From assembly GCA_029532625.1 (NCBI GenBank), contig JARFXM010000001.1:372001-436000 (forward strand): a DNA stretch of 64,000 bases, read 5' to 3'. The notes under the pieces are model-generated. The model saw only the letters and a program-made list of their open reading frames with translations, did not search any database and was not told where the DNA came from. The translations under genes were made by a program, and so were the position numbers. Position 1 is the stretch's first letter. Every line of letters begins with the position of its first letter. This document shows, one piece after another, positions 1 through 11,518 of this stretch. The stretch is from Lomentospora prolificans (lineage: Eukaryota; Ascomycota; Sordariomycetes; Microascales; Microascaceae).

Positions 1-317
1 AGCTAGTCGCAAGCCAGCGGAGAACCGAAATGGTAATGGCACGAGTGCTTTGCTGCGGATATGTCATGGTAGCTCGCTCTTCGGCCTCGCGCCTTCGGAA
101 ATGTGGAGGCGGGGAGTTAGGAAAAGTGGAGGGCAGCTACATAGATTAAAAGTGATGAACCCCATGAGGAAGGAAGTTGGACTTTTAGAATAGAAGGCTT
201 CTTTCGATCCATGAGACAACTTCTAGTGTAGTTTAGAGCTTGTCACTTCTACTCTTAATCTTTTTTGTACATCACTGTTCCTGTTGGAGGCCCGGAGCCA
301 AAAGCCACTTATCCAAG
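1..317 (+). promoter_or_regulatory. Upstream region of the quercetinase gene
   Basis: No coding sequence is supported here. It should hold the promoter and 5' leader of the bicupin gene starting at 318. An ATG-less open frame runs in from 240, but the conserved protein starts at 318, so 240-317 is treated as leader. No TATA box or operator is claimed. Confidence 0.4.
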
Positions 318-1433
318 ATGCCCATCCCCGTCAAGACTACCCCTCCCGATGCGAGGACCAGCTACATCATCGACCAGCTCGAAGGTGAGCGCATCACCAT
401 CCCCGGCAGCAAGGGTGTATTCCGTATCCTTGCGTCCGAGAAGCAGACCGGCGATGGCATCGCCGTGTTCCAGAGCGGCGCCGTCCTCTCCGATGCACCA
501 GGCTTCCACTGGCATGAGGAGGCTCACGATGTATTCCTTTGCACCAAGGGATTCATTAAGCTCTGGAATGGCGACAAGTGCCGCATCATGGGTCCCGGAG
601 ATTTTGCCTACATCCCGCCTGTGAGTTTTCCTCTCGCTGTGTAAAGCGTGCTAGCACTGTTTCTAATTCTCCTCCAGAAAGTCATTCACAACCCCGAGCT
701 TCTCGGTCCACACACCGAGCAATACGGTCTTATCTCCCCCGCCAACTGGGTAGATTTCTTCCGCTACGTTTCCGAACCCTACGACGGTATCCTCGCCCCT
801 GCCACAGACAACCGCGACCTCCGCGCCCTCCTTGTCCCCAAGGTCATCGCTGCCAAGGATCGCTTCGACGTCCACTTTGTCCGGGATCCTAACTTTGTTC
901 CCCCCGAGGTTGGCGACTGGCTTCCCGAAGAAAACGAGCTCCCTAAGGAAGCTCTCACTCCTTATTTCCTTAAAGCCAACATGGGGCCCAGGTGGATGGT
1001 CGGCGGCGTTATGTCGAGGCCGTTTATCAGGGCAAACCACGTTCAGGGAAAATTTGCTATTTCGAGCATCGAGTCTTCGAGCTTGTACAAGGCTGCGCCG
1101 CTGGCTAGGTGGTTTACATTCCCCAAGGTAGACCACTGTTTCTGTGTTTTGGAGGGCCTGTTGAAGATCAAGTTGAAGGGGCAGGAGGAGTGGGATACTG
1201 TGAGGGAGGGTCAAACCGTTGTTTTGTCGGCGGGTGAGACCTTTACTTTGGATTTTGGAAGCAGGTATGTGAGGGCTTTCTCATTTACGAATGGCCCTGG
1301 TATTGAGGAGGTGATTCATGCTGCTGGTGCGTCTGTGGAGGATGTTATCTTACCTGATGAGGTGGCGGATGTGAACGAGGAGCAGTTCAAAAAGGCGTGC
1401 GATGATCTTAATGTCACGATAGAATCACTGTAG
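318..1433 (+). CDS. Quercetin 2,3-dioxygenase-like bicupin (intracellular)
   Basis: Two exons (318-620, 678-1433; intron 621-677, GTGAGT...CAG) give 352 residues, close to the usual size of fungal quercetinases. The first cupin domain, about residues 60-130, carries the metal-site pattern HWHEEAHDVF (His, His, Glu) and a later His in KVIHNP; the splice joins the two parts exactly (YIPP then KVIH). The second cupin domain, about 250-320, has PKVDHCFCVLEG. The family uses a metal ion and O2 to open the C ring of quercetin with release of CO. I see no signal peptide, so it should be cytosolic, unlike secreted Aspergillus quercetinase. It is convergent with a FAD monooxygenase (gap about 185 bp), and a Zn2Cys6 regulator lies beyond that, so a catabolic cluster is plausible. 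The family also contains pirin-like and other cupin oxygenases, so the true substrate is unproven. Confidence 0.8.
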
Positions 1434-1617
1434 ATACTCCCAGCTTCTGAATCTATGAGAAACGCACAATTCAAGTTTATGTATGGAATATTTATGATAT
1501 GATGAAGCGAGTCAACACCAATGACAAAATAAAATAAAATTCAAGTCAGGTAGGAAATATACAATTTAAAACTGTGGTAGATCTATCTAGATGTACGTAA
1601 TCTACTCTACTATTTAA

Positions 1618-3479
1618 CTATTCAATACAGAAGATTCGCTTGAGTACAGATGTTACACCAGCCCATCCCTTCTTTTCCTGAGCAGTCTCGGCTACGGCGT
1701 GAGTCGAGGGTTTTCCCTCGCCGTTGGCCAACTTCTGCTTTGTCGTGTTGTTGTCCGCGGCGCTTCCATAGTTCTCCTTCTCTTCGACGGGGGGAACAAC
1801 AACAGAGTCCGCCTTATCTGTGTTCCTAGTATCCTCCTATTTTCCAAAAAGAGTTTCCATCAGAACTTGTGCCCCACGATATCAAGACTCTATGAATATA
1901 ACACTTGCCTGGGGAGCGTCCTGTTCCGCCCTCGTCTCGACAGGCGCGGATTCCGGCGACTCAGTCTTGAAGGGGTTTGCCGCCACTGCTTCTTCCACCT
2001 CCTTGAATGCGTCATAGCCGTACAGCCAAGACTGGACCTGAGGGCAACTCCACCGGCTGGGATAGGGGGCTTTGATAGGCGCTCTGAGAATCTCGTCTCG
2101 GGCTTGTTGCTCAGGTCCGTCGTGCATGTGGAAAGAGTCGCGCTAGACTGTGTGGTTAGGACAAATTTCGTGAAATATTGACAAGATTTCATACCTGTTT
2201 GAAGGCTTCCTTAACGATGGCCTCGCCGCGGGACTTTCGCAGCGCCTCGTACATTTTGAGGGCTTGTGGTAGCTGGTCCTTGGATTGTAGGTGTCCGAGG
2301 AGCAAGCCGAGAACCGTACCGTCTTCGATGGCCGAGTTCGCGCCTTGGGCGAGGTATGGTAGCATGGGATGGCAAGAGTCGCCACTAGATAATAAACGGT
2401 TAGTTGTGTTTGGGATCGAGGGAGGAGTCTATACTTACACAAAGACGAAATTTGACTCGTCGTTCACCCAAGATGGAAGCTCGTCCCCTACGGAATTCTA
2501 TGTTAGTCTCAGTGCCGTTCCAGTACGACTCTCTGTAAAAAACTCACGATGCATCAACTTCCACCGATCAACCTTGTCCACAAGGGTCAAGAACCGGTTC
2601 AATATCGGATCCCAGTCCTTAAAAAGCTCCCTCATCTCCTCCACCGATCCAGGCTGTTTATATACGCCCGGTGGCAAATCATCCGGCACGAGCAGCACGA
2701 TATTATACATCTTGCCCGCCCGTAACGAGTAACCCACCGCGTGCGCCCCCGGCCCAGCCCAAAAGTGCACCGACGGATTGCTCACCCAGTCAGCGAGCTC
2801 TGGGTCACTAATCTGGTCTAGCTCCAAGACAATCCTATAGGCCAAATCGCCAGTCGGTTGCGGCTTATCCCTCGAGCCCTTGGTCGCGAGGAAACAATCT
2901 CTACACCTCGAGTGCAATCCATCGGCCGCCACAATAAGGTCGGCTTCTATAACGGCACCAGAGGCGGTGATGACCTCGGGCATTTCAAAGTCTATGCTGT
3001 GAATACGCTCATTGAGATGAAAGCGCACGCCGAGATTTTTGGCGCGCTCGTAGAGAGTGAGCTGGAGGTCCACGCGGTGGACGTCGAGGAAGGGCGCGGA
3101 GTACTTGGCGCGCATGCCGACGTTGAAGTCGTGATCCGTCATGAGGACTTCGCCAGAGTAGCGATGGACTTGCACAAAGGTTGGCTCGGCGGCGAGGTCC
3201 CAGAAGCGGGAGGGGATACCGAGGCGTTTGAGAATACGGGTGGCATTGGGGGTCATCTGAAGGCCGGCTCCGACCTGGATACGGGTTAGCCCGGTGTCCA
3301 ATTGAGAAATTTCAATGTAGGGTTCTTGATACCTCCTGGAGCTCCTTGGCGGCTTCGAACACGGTGACATTGTGTCCGGACAGGGCTATCGCAATGGCCG
3401 AAGCAAGACCGCTCAGTCCGGCACCGACAACAATGACGTCCAGCCGGGCTGGCGAAACGGGATGTTGTGTCCCGTCCAT
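1618..3479 (-). CDS. FAD-dependent monooxygenase, salicylate hydroxylase-like
   Basis: Six exons on the minus strand give about 521 residues. Introns: 3332-3275, 2547-2488, 2438-2385, 2194-2143 and 1908-1837. The N-terminus has the dinucleotide-binding motif VVGAGLSGLASAIA (GxGxxG) ending in an acidic residue (TVFE). The middle has the DG motif IVAADGLHSRCR, and the FAD ribityl motif FVGDSCHPMLPYLAQGA is restored only when introns 2 and 3 are removed. The family hydroxylates aromatic substrates with NAD(P)H and O2. The last intron has a GC donor (CAG/GCAAGT) with a TAG acceptor; removing it joins an open 73-codon exon ending at 1618. If it is retained, the protein stops early at 1882. Convergent with the quercetinase-like gene, which suggests a role downstream of flavonoid or phenolic ring cleavage; that is inference. 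Confidence 0.8.
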
Positions 3480-4965
3480 GGCAAGAAGAAAAAGTCTGGT
3501 AGACCTGATACAGTCTATAACATGCAGTATATCCGAGGAGTTGGTGTCAATCCGTCAATGCGCCCTTCTCCGGGTTTTGTGTGTCGTCGCGGCTCGGAAG
3601 TTCCCCGGTGACAGTCCCGTTGGCAAAGGCGTGTCCGGAAATGTGGCGGTATCAAAACAGAGAGGCTGCGGGGGAGGTATATGCGGGCTGTTATTATTGG
3701 GTGTGGGATGCGGAGATCAATTTGGGAACGAGGGGAACGTCACGGTTGGGCCCTTGTTGCAGGTTGTCGGCTGTTTTCTTCTTGTTTTCTTGTTGGCTTG
3801 TCGAAGAAGGCTGGGTTTACGATGTATGGAGGCTCGGATAAATGTAGCCAGCACTTGCAGGGAAAGAAAGAAGGAAAGCACCCAAGGCCGATTAAAACTA
3901 CCGACATATACGGGAATCGTCTGAACAGATTCGTTGTGGAGCTCGATTTTTAGAGCAGACACTATTACCCATTCGACTGGGATTAGGAAACACAAAGCAG
4001 AGACTACCTACCCGGATCGAGATGGCGGCCGAGGCGAGCTTAGGGAGTGTGGGGCCGAGAGACCGGGTTTTCCGGGGGGAAACCGGACAACCCGATTCTC
4101 GACGGGGAGATCCCGAGGTATAGGAGAAGGCCCGGGGTGAGTCCCCGGAATCGAGGGCTCTGGAAATTTCGGGCTCAAGTTTGAGGAATGAATTTTGGGA
4201 AGCGATCTATTAGAGCTGTACAAACTGAGGGTATCAAAGCTGCAAGGTGTCGAGGCCCATGGGCATGAAACATTCTGGAACCTGGGCGCCCTTTCTTGTA
4301 TTACAGAAAAGACTTGGGGTCTGTCCATCGAAGCCACGCCCGCAAGTGGCTTCATATCGCCGTCTTCCTGTAAAATATAGGCAGGGAACCTATCAGCAGT
4401 CCAAGCTTCTCGAAGACGAGCTGGCGTCCCGCGCGTTGCGTTCGCAAGACTTGCCGAATACTTCTCCCGAAGCGCCGCAGATCTTGTTGTATCGTGTCTC
4501 CTCTCCTCTACCTCTATCCCATGCCGACTCCAACGGTGACGCACGCCAGGCTAAGCCCGCGGCGAGATTCAACCTTATGCACCCCTCGCTCCGCCATTCC
4601 ACCATGAACGTGCTGGCCCTCAACGCTGGCTCCAAGGGCCGCCAGCATGCCAGGGTTTCGTTCCCCGCACGATTTCCCCAACCAGACTAGTTCGTGCCGT
4701 GGAGAATTGCCTCTTCCCCAGATTCGAATGCCCACCAGCTGGCTAATACACTAGCACTCTGCTCCACTTGCTGGCCTTCTCCACGTTCTCTTTTTCGCCC
4801 CTCCCCTAGTTTACACATCTCCAAAACCACACCAAATCCCACTTTTGCCCCCTCGAGGTACAAGTAAAGCCTGCAAACCCCGGAATTCCCGTCTGTCCAA
4901 TTTTCCGGGGTCCTCCACACACGTCTTTTCCCTCTCTCGCTGTTTAATCTGCTTATCGCAGTATT
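3480..4965. promoter_or_regulatory. Divergent promoter region, monooxygenase / Zn2Cys6 regulator
   Basis: About 1.5 kb without a supportable gene; it holds the promoters of the monooxygenase (minus) and the regulator (plus). An imperfect inverted repeat lies at about 4063-4094: CGGGTTTTCC facing GGAAACC and AACCCG. GC-rich CGG-containing palindromes are the usual sites of Zn2Cys6 proteins, so this is a candidate autoregulatory site. The open frames seen here have no domain or codon signal I recognise. Confidence 0.35.
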
Positions 4966-7694
4966 ATGGACGTCCCCAGACCCAAGATGGCCCCATCGGC
5001 AGCGAGGCAATCTGGCTCGGGTGCAGGTGCGGCGGGTGTGCAGCAGAAACCCGGCTACAAGGCCAGGAGGCCACGGGCTGCGAGGGCCTGTGAGCTTTGC
5101 CGCGCAAAGAAGAACAAGTGCGATGAGCAATATCCTTGCTCTTATTGTAGGAGTATGTTGGTTTTCAGACTAATCAAATCGTCCCGTCATTCAATTAACA
5201 TGAGGCGAGGCTTGTCAATTGAGAGAAGCACGGGGTATACTGACGTCGTGCAGCCAAAAATGTCGAATGTGTATATAGTGGCCCGGACATGGGGTGGAAA
5301 CGACACACCCTCGAGTACGTTTCTAATGCTACCTAGGACTCAATTGATCCTCTAACTCTCGCGATAGCTACGTCCGTCGCCTTGAAGACCAAGTCAAGAC
5401 TCTATCCGCCACCCTAGAACTCCACGACCGCCAAGTCACCAACGCCCATACATCCTACCCCGAATCACCCCTCGCCATCTCTCTCCCTCGTCCCTTCGCG
5501 GACTCCCCACGCTCTCACGATGCCTCGCGCCTCCATGCCGACGACTACCGCATCCTCATGCTCCCAAGCGCGTCCGTCCCCTCGCGCAAAACTCCCGGCA
5601 ACGAAGTCTCCGGGGTGAACAGGCACACCCGCAACGTTGAGTTTTACGGATCTTCGTCCTCGATCGCGCTGTTGTTCCAGGTCCAGCGGACAGAGGGAGC
5701 TCTTCCTCCCGTCTCCTCCTCGCTGGAGGCGGACCCGTGTGCCGATGGAGGCGCCATTGTCTCGAGCCTGCACAATCCGGCGTTTTCGCCGCCTGCTACG
5801 CACCAGCATTCGCCCCCGTCCGAGAATTGCGCGAGTAGTGCGGCGGATTCGCCGGGTATAGGGCTTTCAATGGGGAATCCGGCCAAGTATCGCGCGTTTT
5901 TGAACGGGTTCTTTTCGACCATTCATCATATCCACCCGATATTAGACAAGGGATACTTTATGGAGAGGTGCGAAGCGTTATGGGCGGGCGATCAAGCGAA
6001 TGAGGCGGCGCACAAGGGCAGCTTTGTCGCGCTGTACTATAGCGTCCTTTCGCTGGGCGCGCTAGTCGGCGCGAGAGAGGAGGAGCCGATTGATGGTGTG
6101 TCGAACTTGGAGTGGAGCAGGAGATTCTTCGATGAGGCAAAGGCCATGGCGAATAGACTAGGCATGGTAACAGATCTGGAGATGGTGCAGTGCTACTTCT
6201 TCTTGGTAAGTCGATCGCATATTACGCTGCGAGATGTGGAACCGGACTAACATATGGATCTTGTAGGCCAAGGTTTGCCAGAATGAGATCAACCCACATC
6301 GTAAGCAGATACCATGTTCACGATTTTCAACGACAAACTAAGCTGAACCTGGTTCTAGTTTCCTATCTATATACTGGTTTAGCTGTGAGGACGAGTCTGG
6401 CCATGGGCATCAACCGAGAGCCCGGGCCGAATACCCAGAAAGACTCGGTCCAGCTCCGATCAGAAGCCAGGACATGGTGGGGTCTCTACTCCCTCGAAAC
6501 GTAGGTACACTAAGCTCCATCTTACCCTGCCACGATTTCTAAACATCCATATCGATATTAGTGAAATGGCCTTCGCCATGGGCCGCCCCGACACCCTCGG
6601 CGCCGATCTCTACCACACCCGCAACTTCCCCCAAGTCCAACACATTGACACTCCCATGTCAACCCCCTCGTCTACCCTCGATCCTCCGAATTGTACGATA
6701 ATCCAACCCATGGTCGACTTCTCCCGTATCACCCGCTCCATCTGTCACAACATCTACCTCGCGGACACGCCGCTCCCCAAGTCTGTGGCGCTAGCCCAAC
6801 AGACTGAGACGGAACTCGAAGCCTGGGTGGATGCGTTACCCGAGGCAATAAGGCCCGCGAGGACGCTGGCGGAGGCGAATTCGTTGAGGAGGGCGAGGGA
6901 TGCGCAGTGGATGAAGAGGCAAAGGCTGGTCCTTACAATACGTACGGTGTACCTTGCAGCAAACCTTGTAAGCAAAGTCAAACTAACGACGTCGCAGGGT
7001 ATTTCAACTTGAGGATACTACTGTTTGGCTCATTTCTTCTCATGTCATCCCTATCAGAACGTGCATCGATACCACGCTGCTCAGAATTCATCCAAAAGTG
7101 CCTCGAGGCCGCAAAGCGCACCATCGAAACCATCTACCAAACCTACCAACACCACGACTTCTTCCGTACCTGGTGCGTCATTTTCACCAATCCCCTGTCT
7201 TCAAAGTCGCTCACACTAACCAACCTCTCAGGTTCTACAACACAACCTACACCGTCTTCGCAGCCTCCATCCTCCTCGTCTACGTAACCCAGGAACCCCC
7301 ATCCCCCGCCACCTCTTCCACTCTCGACTTCGTCTCCATGGCCATCGAAATCCTCGAAACCATGGACGAGTGCGTCGTGGCCGTCAATGCTGCTCGCATG
7401 CTCCAGCGCGTCCTCCAGCGCGTCAAGACGCGGTGTGCAGAGGTCATGTCGTCACCTATGTCGGCGCCGGATCCGGCGGTCATGGCTGCCGCGGCGGGCG
7501 TAGGGGACGGGGATGCTGGTATGACGACGGCGCCGATGCATACGCATGGGGCGGAGGCGTTGATGGCTATGAATCAATGCTGGGGACCGTTGGGGTTGGG
7601 TGGTGGAGGGGTTGAGGCTGGGTTCGGGTTCCACATTGGGGACATGGATGGGATGAATAGCTTGCTGGCTGGGCTAGATGGCGGTGGACTATAG
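4966..7694 (+). CDS. Zn2Cys6 fungal transcription factor
   Basis: Eight exons (introns 5153-5253, 5315-5367, 6206-6266, 6301-6358, 6501-6561, 6942-6997, 7173-7231) give about 759 residues. The zinc cluster spans exons 1-2: ACELCRAKKNKCDEQYPCSYC followed after splicing by VEC, i.e. six Cys in CX2CX6CX5CX2CX6C spacing. Behind it comes a linker and a short coiled-coil-like segment (DYVRRLEDQVKTL). The middle region (around LEMVQCYFFLAKVCQNEINP, then SYLYTGLAVRTSLAMGINRE and WWGLYSLE) is typical of the fungal transcription factor middle homology region. The C-terminal 80 residues are Gly/Ala/Met-rich and probably disordered. Divergent from the monooxygenase and near the quercetinase-like gene, so it may control both. 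The start gives a basic N-terminus ahead of the zinc cluster and is the first in-frame ATG. Confidence 0.85.
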
Positions 7695-8390
7695 AGTACT
7701 ATTATACTCGTTTGAATGAGACGATGATACAAGATCACCTCTATGATGCTGGCTTAGCATTGTGATTTTACACATCACATCATACATTGACCAACGAACT
7801 CAACCAAAGTCTCGACCCGTCTCCGATTTCTTTTGAGGGAAAAGAAAAAAAGAGGGTCCGAGATCCTCCGTCACGCCTATAATGGCTTGAACGATGGGGT
7901 ATTTTCGATATTATAACCAACGATGGCTTGCTGTGTCGTCGCCAGTAGATGCCTGGCATAGCAAGACCGCAACTCCAAGAGTACCTCAATCGGCGAGTGA
8001 GTCAGCGGAACACCTTCACAAAACACTGGGGGTGTAGGTTAGAAAAATCTTCATTAAAGCAGACAGCCCGTAAGAATGCACGAAATGGGGGAAAACCTAA
8101 TATGAAAATACGAAACTTGCTTGGTCCCTGTGAGCCCTTGACTCGCACCTGGACCACCAGAAACAGGCGGTTGCCCAAGAGCAAGTTACAGCACGAGGCA
8201 ACCCAACCAGCATCTCCCTGCAACCAACATCCATTCCACAGTGTACACACTGTATTGCCCCCACCATCGATCTCGACATGGAACATCGAACCTTCAACTG
8301 CACCTCTTTCTCAACTCTCAAAACCAAAAGGCCTCCCTCGCCCTTCCCATTCCGCTCCGTCGCACTCTATCCTCCATTCCCTCCTCTACA
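7695..8390. other. Intergenic, no gene seen
   Basis: Holds the 3' end of the regulator gene and the leader of the zinc-finger gene starting at 8391. Long open frames entering that gene from 7949 and 8241 are leader sequence, not conserved protein. Confidence 0.5.
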
Positions 8391-10028
8391 ATGTCCCTCT
8401 CATTACTCTCAGAGCTTTCAAAGCTCCTTCCCCTCCCGGAGGAGGAACTCCAACAAATTGTTGACTACGCCGCCACGCTCCCGAAGCTCGCCGCCGTCGA
8501 GCACTTCAACAACCTGCTTGGCGATTCCCCAGAGGCGCTAGAGTTCATTTCTACGTTCAACTCGCAGCGTGAGGGTGTTTCCGCCTCTACGTCCTCTGAG
8601 GCGCCCGGCCCTTCGAGGAGTGGTGAAGAGAGGGCTTCGGACGGGATCGAGCCGGTGCCAAAGTCGAATAGGAATCGCGGGAAGAAGAAGGGCAAGGCGG
8701 CGCTCCATACACCTGAGGCGAGGAGAGTGGAAGCCGTCGGACCGCCTCCCGGTGTAGCTTACTCAAAGAAGGATGCGGATCTAGAGTATATTCCCACGTC
8801 GAAGAAGACTCAACCCGAATCTTCAAAGTCACAACAGCAAAAGTCGCAGCCTATAGTGGAAGCACCCAAACCCACAGCGCCCAAGAAGACGCAACAAGGC
8901 GGCTTCTTAATATCGGATCACCCTGCACCAAAGGGCAAGCCCAAGTCCAACGCCAGTTCACGCTCCTCCACCCCGAAACCCGGCAACACTTCCACAAAGA
9001 TCTCCATCGTCGGCGGTACCCCTATGAAAGGCGCCTCCACCGCCCTCACAGACCTAGACGCCGCCATCCGCGCTCTAGAAATCACCACCAATCCCACCCT
9101 CCAAAACGAAGACGCAGACTCCCGCCGGTGCAACTGCGTCGCCACCCGTCACCCCCTCCAGTCCGCGGCCCCCAATTGCTTATCATGCGGTAAAGTGATC
9201 TGCATGAAGGAAGGTCTTGGTCCATGCACTACCTGCGGAACCCCCTTACTATCTACAGACGAAACCGAGGCGATCCTACGAGAGCTCAAGGCCGAGCGTG
9301 GAAGGGAACGCATGGCCGCCGACCGCGCAGCCCACAAGCGTGCGGACGTCAGCAAAGCCCCCGCGCCCTTTACGCAGGCCCGCGACGGCTTTGAGGGCGG
9401 TAGTGGGACGCTTTCGGAGGCGGAGGCGAAGGCGCGGGAACACAGGGATAGATTACTGGGGTATCAGGCGCAGAATGCGCGACGAACCACTGTACGGGAC
9501 GAGGTTGCCGATTTTGATGTGGCGGCTGCGATGGGGGGACAGCTAAGCATGTGGTCGACGCCTGAGGAGCGGGCTTTGGAGTTGAAGAAGCAGCAGAAGT
9601 TGCTGAGGGAGATGGAATGGGATATGAAGCCGGAGTACGAGAAACGCAGACAGGTGGTTAGTATTGACCTTGTGGGAGGCAAGATTGTCAAGAAGATGGC
9701 GGCCGTTGAGAGGCCAGTTACGCCTCCGGAGGAGTCCAGGGACGATGGCGGGGTGCTCATCGAATCTACCGGGAATCGACAAACGGGAAACCAAGGGCAA
9801 GGCGGTGCATTCAGTAAGAACCCACTCTTGGGAGCCATGATCAAGCCCGTGTATAATCTCAAGGGCAAGGCCAAAGAAACAGAGGCCGATCAGGGCCCGC
9901 GATCAAAATGGAGAAGGGTGCAAGACGACATGGACAACAACGAAGGCATCATCCTCGACGGCGGCGTCTACGGCCACTCCAGCTCCGACGCGGTGGTTGC
10001 AGAAGGAGACGAACCGGCGTGTGGTTGA
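8391..10028 (+). CDS. RQT4: Rqt4/TRIP4-like C2HC5 zinc-finger protein
   Basis: A single exon encodes 545 residues. The mark of the family is the zf-C2HC5 domain at about residues 245-285: CNCVATRHPLQSAAPNC, then CGKVIC, and CTTCGTPLL. The N-terminus (LSELSKLLPLPEEELQQIVDYAATL) forms the helical segment seen in yeast Rqt4 and human TRIP4/ASC-1; the rest is charged and probably disordered, with a conserved-looking C-terminal block around MWSTPEERALELKKQQKLL. In yeast, Rqt4 works with the helicase Slh1 and ubiquitin-binding Cue3 to split collided ribosomes marked by Hel2. The ATG at 8391 was chosen because the conserved N-terminus begins there; the frame is open further upstream to 8241 but reads like leader. 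Confidence 0.78.
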   Translation: MSLSLLSELSKLLPLPEEELQQIVDYAATLPKLAAVEHFNNLLGDSPEALEFISTFNSQREGVSASTSSEAPGPSRSGEERASDGIEPVPKSNRNRGKKKGKAALHTPEARRVEAVGPPPGVAYSKKDADLEYIPTSKKTQPESSKSQQQKSQPIVEAPKPTAPKKTQQGGFLISDHPAPKGKPKSNASSRSSTPKPGNTSTKISIVGGTPMKGASTALTDLDAAIRALEITTNPTLQNEDADSRRCNCVATRHPLQSAAPNCLSCGKVICMKEGLGPCTTCGTPLLSTDETEAILRELKAERGRERMAADRAAHKRADVSKAPAPFTQARDGFEGGSGTLSEAEAKAREHRDRLLGYQAQNARRTTVRDEVADFDVAAAMGGQLSMWSTPEERALELKKQQKLLREMEWDMKPEYEKRRQVVSIDLVGGKIVKKMAAVERPVTPPEESRDDGGVLIESTGNRQTGNQGQGGAFSKNPLLGAMIKPVYNLKGKAKETEADQGPRSKWRRVQDDMDNNEGIILDGGVYGHSSSDAVVAEGDEPACG

Positions 10029-10692
10029 AAGCTTACAAACAAAAATGGTACGAGGCATCTGCTGATCCCTGTTCAGCCAGCCAGTGGTAGGATGGATACC
10101 TGGATAATGCCCCACCATTCTCTCTTAGTGGCCACTATTCGACATTGGCGTCGACATCATAGATGGGGAATTCCCTGTGAAGTTCCAAAACCTCCATCCA
10201 GGGACAACCCGAGCTTTTCCATTGGGAAAAACTATATTAGAGGGAGAGAAAAAAAGAGAATTAAGCCAATAAAAATCCAAGAAAACTCTGTTCCTGACCT
10301 TTTACTCCGGCAAAGCGAACCTCGGTCGCGTACCCTTGTCGTGCCCTTTTTGGCGCATGGCGGCGCACTAACCCCACCATGACGGATTTGATGCTACCAA
10401 ACCTGGGCTGCTGCACCTTTCTGGCCATGACATCATTACGCAAGAACCTTTTCTCCAATGTCTTGGAAAGAAGGAAGAGCAGGCGCAACCAGGACGTGAG
10501 CATGATACACGGTAGCGGGTTCCTGTCACTTCCCGCTCATCACATGTTTTATTAGATCTGGCCCATGACCTCATAAAGCAAGAGCTTCCCACCCTGCAGT
10601 GTTCCATATTGTTTTCTCTTCTTCTCAAAAAGTAGACGGATTTCATTTCTAGCATCGCGATACCCTAACACCTCTTCTTACCTTTATTCCAG

Positions 10693-10729
<37 letters not shown>

Positions 10730-10792
10730 ACACTTCATCTCATCTTTCCCACTTGTTCTTTGAACCTTTTCCTCTAAGACAAATCCAACAAG
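10029..10792. other. Intergenic with microsatellite
   Basis: No gene seen. It contains the leader of the OM14-type gene and the CT/CA microsatellite listed separately. Confidence 0.5.
10692..10733 (+). repeat. (CT)n followed by (CA)n microsatellite
   Basis: About 12 CT units followed by about 7 CA units, roughly 60 bp upstream of the split start codon of the next gene, so in its promoter or 5' leader. Pyrimidine-rich tracts are common in fungal core promoters. Confidence 0.9.
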
Positions 10793-11518
10793 AGTTCGTC
10801 TTCCCAGTATTTTCTCATTGAGTTGCCTCACTAACGCTTCCCAGTGTCGTACGCCGATGTAGCTGCCAAGGGCCCCAAGCAAACGGCCGAGGAGGTTCGT
10901 CGCACAACCCCAGCAACCATGCACCAAGAAACCCCTCCCCAGAACTAACAATACACCAACCCAATCCAGGCCGCCGCCCCTGCCATGCCCGAACTAGTCA
11001 ACACCGAAGAGCCCTCCTCCGTATCCGCCTCCGTAAACACCATTTCCGAAGCCGACCTCGGCTCCACCCAACCCTCCGGCCGCGAAGGTCCCGCCTCCAC
11101 CTCCGCCGACACCGAATCCTTCGCCGACCTAGCCGAGTCCTTTCACTCCCATAATAACACCAACAACGACAACAACAACAACAACAACACCAATGGGAGC
11201 ACCAAGCGTCGCAAGGCCAAGCAGAACGCCAAGAAAGCCGCCGAGGGCGTCGAGGCTACGCCGCTGGCCCTCGCGAATCTCACCTTTGTCGTTGGCGTCA
11301 GCGCCGTGTTGGGGTTCAAGGCGTGGGGTCTGTACGAGAGGGGCCAGCTTGGGTGGAGGGAGTTGGGGATTGGCGCAGGGATTTTGGGCGCTGTTGGGGC
11401 TGCGGAGGTGGTAATTGGACAGTAAGTTTATGAAACGTTGACAAGAGTGAAGAGAGGAGTGGGATGGCTAACAGTTTGATTTAGGTTCCTCCGTAGTGAG
11501 CAGCAGAAGAAGAACTAG
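10793..11518 (+). CDS. OM14-type mitochondrial outer membrane protein; start codon split by an intron
   Basis: Four exons (10793, 10845-10894, 10970-11421, 11485-11518) give about 178 residues. The conserved N-terminus SYADVAAKGPKQTAEE has no ATG in front of it in the genomic frame. An intron 10794-10844 (GTTCGT...CCCAG, with CTAAC shortly before the acceptor) leaves A at 10793 to join TG at 10845, creating the ATG. Introns 2 (10895-10969) and 3 (11422-11484) restore EEAAAPAMPE and IGQFLRSEQQKKN. The middle is Ser/Asn-rich with a basic KRRKAKQNAKKA segment. The C-terminal hydrophobic stretches ALANLTFVVGVSAVLGFKAW and LGIGAGILGAVGAAEVVIG fit the OM14 C-terminal domain. OM14 in yeast is a mitochondrial surface receptor that binds the ribosome-associated NAC complex. 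Family assignment is from pattern recognition only. Confidence 0.68.

Noticed and set aside
240..317. N-terminal extension of the quercetinase-like protein
   Set aside because: The frame is open from 240 but has no ATG there, and the conserved protein begins at 318.
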